From positions 1 through 34,745 of the forward strand of contig JAJDZJ010000152.1 in the NCBI GenBank assembly GCA_022824685.1: a stretch of DNA of 34,745 bases, read 5' to 3'. Of this stretch, positions 30,716 to 34,745 are shown piece after piece. The DNA is from Caldilineaceae bacterium (GTDB lineage Bacteria; Chloroflexota; Anaerolineae; Caldilineales; Caldilineaceae). A model generated the notes under the pieces. That model searched no databases. It saw only the letters and a list, made by a program, of their open reading frames with translations, and was not told the origin of the DNA. How positions within the stretch are numbered: the stretch's first letter is position 1; each line of letters starts with the position of its first letter. Made by a program: the position numbers and the translations under genes.

Positions 30716-31984
30716 TTATCCCGTTCTTTGCTTTCCTCGCACGACCGATAGCGTCCATAACGTCATTGGAATAAGGGTCAGAGCCGTCATCGACCAGATG
30801 ATGCCGGAGATGCTGAGACTGCTATCGAGCGCGGCGCCGACGACGCTGGATGCGAGTGCGCTGGCGAGGTAGAAGAACATGAATTCGGTGGCGAAAACTC
30901 TGCCATGCACGCTGCGGGACACATTCTGCAGGAGCAGCTGGGTGGAGAAGACCCAGACGATGCCCCCGCCGATGCCGCGCACGATCGACGCCAGCAGCAC
31001 GGCAGGCAGGCTCAGGAGCGACGCGGTGGCAGCCGCCCCGATTACGCTGAGCAGGAAGCCAACAATGATCGCTTTTCTCAGCGTGGGGCCGTCGTCGCCC
31101 GTCACCTTGCGGGCGAGTATGGGGCCGATGCCGGTTCCGACACCGGTCAGACCAAACATCAATCCCATGCTGATGCCGCCGCCTTCGCCGAGGGTAAAGA
31201 CCTGTTGGGAGATGGCGACCATGACGACCTGGGAGCCGGCTGTCAGGCAGAGGGAGTTGAGCGCTTTCTGCGAGGCGATAAAGAGGATGTTGGGATGTTT
31301 GTACAGATACTTGAGGCCATCGATGTACTGGCGCAGGCCGGCGGCGATGGTCTTGTCCTCTGAAAGGGCTGCGGAGGAGGCCGGCATGCGGATCTGCATC
31401 AGGAGCGCGGCAGAGATAATGAAGGTGAGCGTGTCGAGCAGAAAGGCCGGATAGATGCCCCAGGCGCCGGCCACGAGCCCGCCCAGCGCGGCGCCGAGGG
31501 CGAGCATGGTGGACCAGGTGGCGGAGCTGATCGCGTTCATCGCGCCCAGTTCGCCCTCGCCTGCCAGTTCGGGCAGGATGGCGTTGCGGGAGGGATAGAA
31601 GAATCCGCTCACGCAGAACTGGGCGGCTGTGAGGGCATAGAGGAGCCAGATGTCGCCGGCATCACGGACGAGGAGAAAGGCAAGGACGACTGCGGCGCGG
31701 ACGATGTCGGTCGCGATGAGGATATGTTTGCGGTTGTAGCGGTCGGCCACGACGCCGGCGATTGGGCTGATGAGGAAGGGCGCGAGCATGCGCACGACGA
31801 AGAGTGAGCCGACGGCCAGACCGGACTGGGTGAGCATGCCGACGAGCGCGGCGGAGGCGACGAGGTTGAACCAGTCGCCCAGCAGGCTGACGATCTGGCC
31901 GAACCAGAGGTAGCGAAAGTTGCGGTTGTTGCGGAGCAGGTCGGTGTAGCCGACTGCGGCCTGGGAGGCGGGGTTGGCGGTCAT
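30716..31984 (-). CDS. MFS transporter (copy 2)
   Basis: Same length (422) and topology as copy 1, with GVVADRYNRKHILIATDIVRA at loop 2-3 and LFGLTGVGTGIGPILARKVTGDD in the second half. The two copies agree closely at the N-terminus (TDLLRxNRNFRYLWFGQIVSLLGDWFN) and diverge elsewhere, particularly around residues 120-260, so substrate specificity may differ. The gene begins 27 bases after the sugar-isomerase-like gene in the same direction, so it is probably transcribed with the isomerase/dehydratase cluster. No clear ribosome site is visible at ATG 31984. Export of a metabolite or uptake of a substrate of the neighbouring enzymes is possible; the family is usually an exporter. Confidence 0.92.
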   Translation of the reverse strand: MTANPASQAAVGYTDLLRNNRNFRYLWFGQIVSLLGDWFNLVASAALVGMLTQSGLAVGSLFVVRMLAPFLISPIAGVVADRYNRKHILIATDIVRAAVVLAFLLVRDAGDIWLLYALTAAQFCVSGFFYPSRNAILPELAGEGELGAMNAISSATWSTMLALGAALGGLVAGAWGIYPAFLLDTLTFIISAALLMQIRMPASSAALSEDKTIAAGLRQYIDGLKYLYKHPNILFIASQKALNSLCLTAGSQVVMVAISQQVFTLGEGGGISMGLMFGLTGVGTGIGPILARKVTGDDGPTLRKAIIVGFLLSVIGAAATASLLSLPAVLLASIVRGIGGGIVWVFSTQLLLQNVSRSVHGRVFATEFMFFYLASALASSVVGAALDSSLSISGIIWSMTALTLIPMTLWTLSVVRGKQRTG

Positions 31985-32011
31985 TTGTTGTGTGCGCTTG
32001 ATGTGGGCGCG

Positions 32012-32794
32012 CTATTTGTCCATGGCCTGCAGCGCACGGAGGCAGCGTTCGACGGCCTCCAGGGGCGGGTAGGCGTCGCTTTCGTATTCGACGATATACC
32101 ATTCGGTTCCGCCGACCCGTTCGCAGGCTTCGAAGAAGGCGGCCCAGTCGGTGTCATCCTCGCCGATGATAGGGTCGAAGGCGGGATTGGGGTAGTCGTG
32201 ACCATGGCCTTGCCGGAGGCGCTTGGTGAAGGGTTTGAGATGGACGGTGACGGCGCGGCCGGGGTAGCTGCGGATGACGCTGACAGGATCGGCGCCGCCG
32301 TAGACGGCGTTGCCGGTATCAAACTGCATGATGACGGATGAATCCGTGTTGCCGAAGAATGTATCCCAGGGTGTTTCGCCGTCGAGAGGCAGGAACTCGT
32401 GGAAGTGGTTGTGGTAGCCGGTGCGCATGCCTTCGGCGGCCAGGCGTTCGGCGAGGCGGTTGGTGAATTCTGCCAGTTTGAGCCAGTCGTCGCGGCTTTG
32501 GCGCAGCTCTTCGGGGATGCCGGGGATGATGAGTCTGTCGTTGCCGAGCGCATGGTGGAAGGCGATAGTTTTGGGCAGGGCGTCATCCTGCACCAGGTCG
32601 AAGGGCACGTGCCAGCCGGCGCATGCGAGGCCAAGCTCGTCGATTTCGGCTTTGAGCGCGGCGGCGGCGTGCTGGGGCGGGCCGGCGAACTCGACGCCGC
32701 TGTAGCCCATCCGGGCCGCGGCGGCGAGCGTGCCAGGCATGTCGGCGGCAAATTGGTGGCGTACAGAATAGAGTTGCAGAGCGATCGGAGGCAT
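32012..32794 (-). CDS. Sugar phosphate isomerase/epimerase family TIM-barrel protein
   Basis: Protein of 260 residues of the xylose-isomerase-like TIM-barrel family (AP-endonuclease 2 fold). Start region IALQLYSVRHQF is the first strand; metal-site residues lie in GYHNHFHEF, MQFDTGNA, VTVHLKPF and WYIVEYES (terminal Glu). Such proteins isomerise or epimerise sugars or inositols, and some are dehydratase-like; the exact reaction is open. AAAGGAAA stands about ten bases before ATG 32794. It lies 84 bases after the enolase-type dehydratase and 27 bases before MFS copy 2, so the three likely form a small sugar or sugar-acid utilisation unit in the cytosol. Confidence 0.9.
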   Translation of the reverse strand: MPPIALQLYSVRHQFAADMPGTLAAAARMGYSGVEFAGPPQHAAAALKAEIDELGLACAGWHVPFDLVQDDALPKTIAFHHALGNDRLIIPGIPEELRQSRDDWLKLAEFTNRLAERLAAEGMRTGYHNHFHEFLPLDGETPWDTFFGNTDSSVIMQFDTGNAVYGGADPVSVIRSYPGRAVTVHLKPFTKRLRQGHGHDYPNPAFDPIIGEDDTDWAAFFEACERVGGTEWYIVEYESDAYPPLEAVERCLRALQAMDK

Positions 32795-32845
32795 GGGAGC
32801 GGTTTCCTTTCAAGGGTGAAGAGGATTCAGTGGACGGCAGCCGGT

Positions 32846-32865
32846 TTCCTGGTTGTCGCCAGGAA
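32846..32865 (-). terminator. Stem-loop between dehydratase and isomerase genes
   Basis: TTCCTGG (32846-32852), loop TTGTCG, CCAGGAA (32859-32865), a perfect 7-bp stem 13 bases past the dehydratase stop. No T-run; may modulate expression within the operon. Confidence 0.4.
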
Positions 32866-32878
32866 TCAGTCGATGGGG

Positions 32879-34057
32879 CTATTTGCCGGTCTTTTGCGTG
32901 TCGACGCTAAGCTGGCGCACGGCGGTTTCGTCTATGTCAACGCCCAGGCCGGGCCCGTTGGGCACTTCGAGGAAGCCGCCGACCTGGTCGAAAGGTTCGG
33001 CGATGCCCTCGCGGATGGGGCTGGGTGTGCGGTCGAACTCCATGACGGGCTCCTGCTGGTAGGGGCGGGGCGTGCGCGCAGGAGGACATTCGGGCACGGC
33101 GGAGGCGACATGGAGGCTGGCGGCGATCATGACGGGGGAACCCCACACATGAGGGTTGCAGAGGATGCCGAAGGCGTTGGCCATGGAGGCGACGCGGTGC
33201 ATTTCGGTGATGCCGCCCACCATGACGACATCGGGCTGGACGATGTCTACGCAGCGGCGGCCGATAAAATCCTTGAATTCGTAGCGGGTGCGCAGGTTTT
33301 CGCCGCCGGAGATGGCCATGGGCAGCGCGGCCTTGACCTGCAGGTAGCCCTCTACGTCCTTGGCATTGACTGGCTCTTCGAACCAGTAGACGTCGAGCTC
33401 GGCCAGCTCGCGGCCGATGCGAATGGCCGTTGTGGCGTTGTAGGCCTGGTTGGCGTCGGCCATGAGGAAGATTTCAGGGCCGATCACATCGCGGATAGCG
33501 GCGACACGGCGCACGTCCTGCGCCAAGGTGAGGCCGCCGACCTTGGTCTTCATGCCGGCGAAACCGAGCTCCACGTACATGCGGGCCTCGTCGAGCAGCC
33601 GTTGCGGAATGACGCGGCCGTCGGAAGCGAGGTTCTCTTCAGTATAGTAGAGGCCAGTGGCGTAGACGGCGATGCGGTCGCGCACTTTTCCGCCGAGGAG
33701 GGCCCAGACGGGCAGGCCGCTGGCCTTGCCGGCGATGTCCCAGAGGGCTGTGTCGACGGCGCTGATGGCGCTGCCGCCGATCCCGCCGGCGACGTTGCCG
33801 TTGTAGAGGAGGCGGAACATCTCCTGCCAGCGCAGGTTGCGCTGCATTGGGTCGGCGCCGAGGAGGAGGGACGCGAACTCGTCGTGGACGATGCGGGCGG
33901 AGGGGCCGTTGAGGCCTTCGCCCCAGCCAACGATGCCGTCGTCGGTGACGAGCTTTACCAAGCCGACTTGCCGATTTTCGGTCCATCCCTGGGACCAGCC
34001 GAAACCGGTTTGAATGGGGGCTTCGAGGAGGAAGGTTTCGATGGAGTCGATAAGCAT
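32879..34057 (-). CDS. Mandelate racemase/muconate lactonising enzyme-type sugar-acid dehydratase
   Basis: Enolase-superfamily protein of 392 residues. All classical mandelate-racemase-group residues appear: K-T-K in GMKTKVGG, D-x-N in LMADANQAYN (first metal ligand), E in WFEEPV, E in SGGENLRT, and the base His in CNPHVWGSP. WDIAGKASGLPVWALLGGKVRDRI is the family signature. This pattern fits acid-sugar dehydratases, lactonising enzymes or racemases acting on alpha-hydroxy acids; I cannot name the sugar acid. It differs in sequence and active site (KxK and His present) from the tandem copies at 23.8-26.2 kb, which have K-x-H. GGAG precedes ATG 34057 at a slightly long spacing. It heads the isomerase/MFS cluster. 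Confidence 0.93.
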   Translation of the reverse strand: MLIDSIETFLLEAPIQTGFGWSQGWTENRQVGLVKLVTDDGIVGWGEGLNGPSARIVHDEFASLLLGADPMQRNLRWQEMFRLLYNGNVAGGIGGSAISAVDTALWDIAGKASGLPVWALLGGKVRDRIAVYATGLYYTEENLASDGRVIPQRLLDEARMYVELGFAGMKTKVGGLTLAQDVRRVAAIRDVIGPEIFLMADANQAYNATTAIRIGRELAELDVYWFEEPVNAKDVEGYLQVKAALPMAISGGENLRTRYEFKDFIGRRCVDIVQPDVVMVGGITEMHRVASMANAFGILCNPHVWGSPVMIAASLHVASAVPECPPARTPRPYQQEPVMEFDRTPSPIREGIAEPFDQVGGFLEVPNGPGLGVDIDETAVRQLSVDTQKTGK

Positions 34058-34154
34058 GGATGACGCTCCGGAACTGTTGATCGCGCCGGCGGGGCGGCGG
34101 TCATGGCGGTTACGGTGGGTCGTGGAGAACGTGGGAGGTGAAGGCCAAGGGTGA

Positions 34155-34175
34155 CGGCCGGCTGGTGACCGGCCG
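34155..34175 (-). terminator. Stem-loop after small membrane gene
   Basis: CGGCCGG (34155-34161) and CCGGCCG (34169-34175), 7-bp stem with a 7-base loop, 38 bases beyond the membrane gene stop and upstream of the dehydratase. A GGATAGTGG-type repeat unit (minus strand, near 34187-34195) lies in the same 155-base spacer. Confidence 0.45.
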
Positions 34176-34212
34176 CGTTCATCTCTCCACTATCCGCTGG
34201 CGGTCCAGGGCA

Positions 34213-34563
34213 CTATAGTACCATGCGGGGAATGAGATACGCGATCACGATGACGGCGAGTTGCACGCCGGTGACCCAGGCGAAGACTTGGAGGAAGCGG
34301 CCGAGGCTGACTTTGGACGCCCGGCGGTAACCTGCTTCGCTCCAGAAGAAGAAGATGACGGCCGCGACGGCCAAACCGAGGAGAGAGAAGCGATGGACGG
34401 CGGGAAGGGTCCACTGATCCGCGCCGAAGGCGATGGCGATTGCGCGCAGGGCGGGCAGCGTGGTAACGATGTTGAGAATGAACAGACCGCACGAGCCGAA
34501 CCAGAGGAGATAGAAGATAACAACCTGAACGGCGGCGTTGCTTACGTACTTCATATTTTTCAT
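34213..34563 (-). CDS. Small three-helix membrane protein (116 aa)
   Basis: Hydrophobic protein with three likely membrane helices: about 12-35 (AVQVVIFYLLWFGSCGLFIL), 58-74 (RFSLLGLAVAAVIFFFW) and 90-112 (FLQVFAWVTGVQLAVIVIAYLI), joined by a basic loop (EAGYRRASKVSLGR). I do not recognise a family. Starts at ATG 34563 or, three residues later, ATG 34554; neither has a clear ribosome site. It is the first gene on the minus strand from the right end, 44 bases from the terminal repeat. The hydrophobic periodicity and charge pattern support a real gene. Confidence 0.65.
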   Translation of the reverse strand: MKNMKYVSNAAVQVVIFYLLWFGSCGLFILNIVTTLPALRAIAIAFGADQWTLPAVHRFSLLGLAVAAVIFFFWSEAGYRRASKVSLGRFLQVFAWVTGVQLAVIVIAYLIPRMVL

Positions 34564-34607
34564 GGGGGATTTTATCCGAATGGCAAGAGGCCTGCGCGAG
34601 GCCCAGG

Positions 34608-34744
34608 CAGGGCGATTGCATCTAAATTGGGTCAGAACATCGAAATGCAGCCGAATACTCTTCCAGGTCGGGGTAAGACACAGGGAAATGTACGAAAGAT
34701 GGCACGTAGACGGAGAATTTAACTTATCTCGCCGACTGAGGGCC
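34608..34744 (-). repeat. 137-bp terminal inverted repeat, right copy
   Basis: Exact reverse complement of 1-137. It lies just upstream of the membrane gene start, where a natural promoter region would be expected, so the right end is the more plausible native site if only one copy is real. Confidence 0.97.
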
Positions 34745-34745
34745 T

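Overview
This window looks like a chromosomal contig from a GC-rich, uncultivated bacterium, most likely a Chloroflexota member of the Caldilineae/Anaerolineae type. That placement is inferred from style: lipoprotein substrate-binding proteins with Ala/Glu/Pro-rich linkers, many Opp/Dpp-type transport genes, an F420-type luciferase-like oxidoreductase, several enolase-superfamily paralogues and a solitary mreB. No rRNA, tRNA or phylogenetic marker is present to settle it.

Layout. (1) 1-3.4 kb: a visibly AT-richer accessory patch on the + strand, with the C-terminal part of an MmeI-type methyltransferase/restriction protein cut off at the left edge, a DUF2971 protein and a small unknown gene behind an unusual crossed inverted repeat. 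(2) 3.4-17.5 kb, all minus strand: a Cys/Met-metabolism PLP enzyme, mreB with a good promoter, a small membrane protein, then an eight-gene Opp/Dpp-type transporter operon read from 17.5 to 6.1 kb in the order SBP1, permease B1, permease C1, SBP2, permease B2, permease C2, ATPase D, ATPase F. It has two substrate-binding proteins and two permease pairs but one ATPase pair. SBP2 has its sequence blocks in circularly permuted order relative to SBP1, and both SBP genes are followed by stem-loops. (3) 18-23.4 kb: a DUF255 thioredoxin/glycosidase-fold protein, a phosphotransferase, a cupin and an LLM-class oxidoreductase, separated by GC-rich repeat-bearing spacers. (4) 23.4-29.4 kb, minus strand: a tandem pair of enolase-superfamily genes (one frameshifted in a 7-base homopolymer), an AlbA/Schlafen-type ATP-binding protein, two small antitoxin-like proteins, and a decayed GHKL ATPase / STAS-like DUF4325 / PIN-domain cluster. 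(5) 29.4-34.6 kb, minus strand: two tandem MFS transporters sharing a conserved identical DNA block, a sugar-isomerase-like TIM barrel, a mandelate-racemase-type dehydratase and a small membrane protein, reading as a carbohydrate/acid-sugar uptake and catabolism set.

The two window ends are a perfect 137-bp inverted repeat. The methyltransferase homology starts exactly where the left copy stops, so the left end is either a real rearrangement or an assembly chimera. Degenerate TCAGTGG-type heptamer repeats recur in the spacers. The best candidates for something new are the dual-SBP operon with its permuted binding protein, the ATPase/STAS/PIN cluster, and the crossed inverted repeats upstream of the small gene at 2987.
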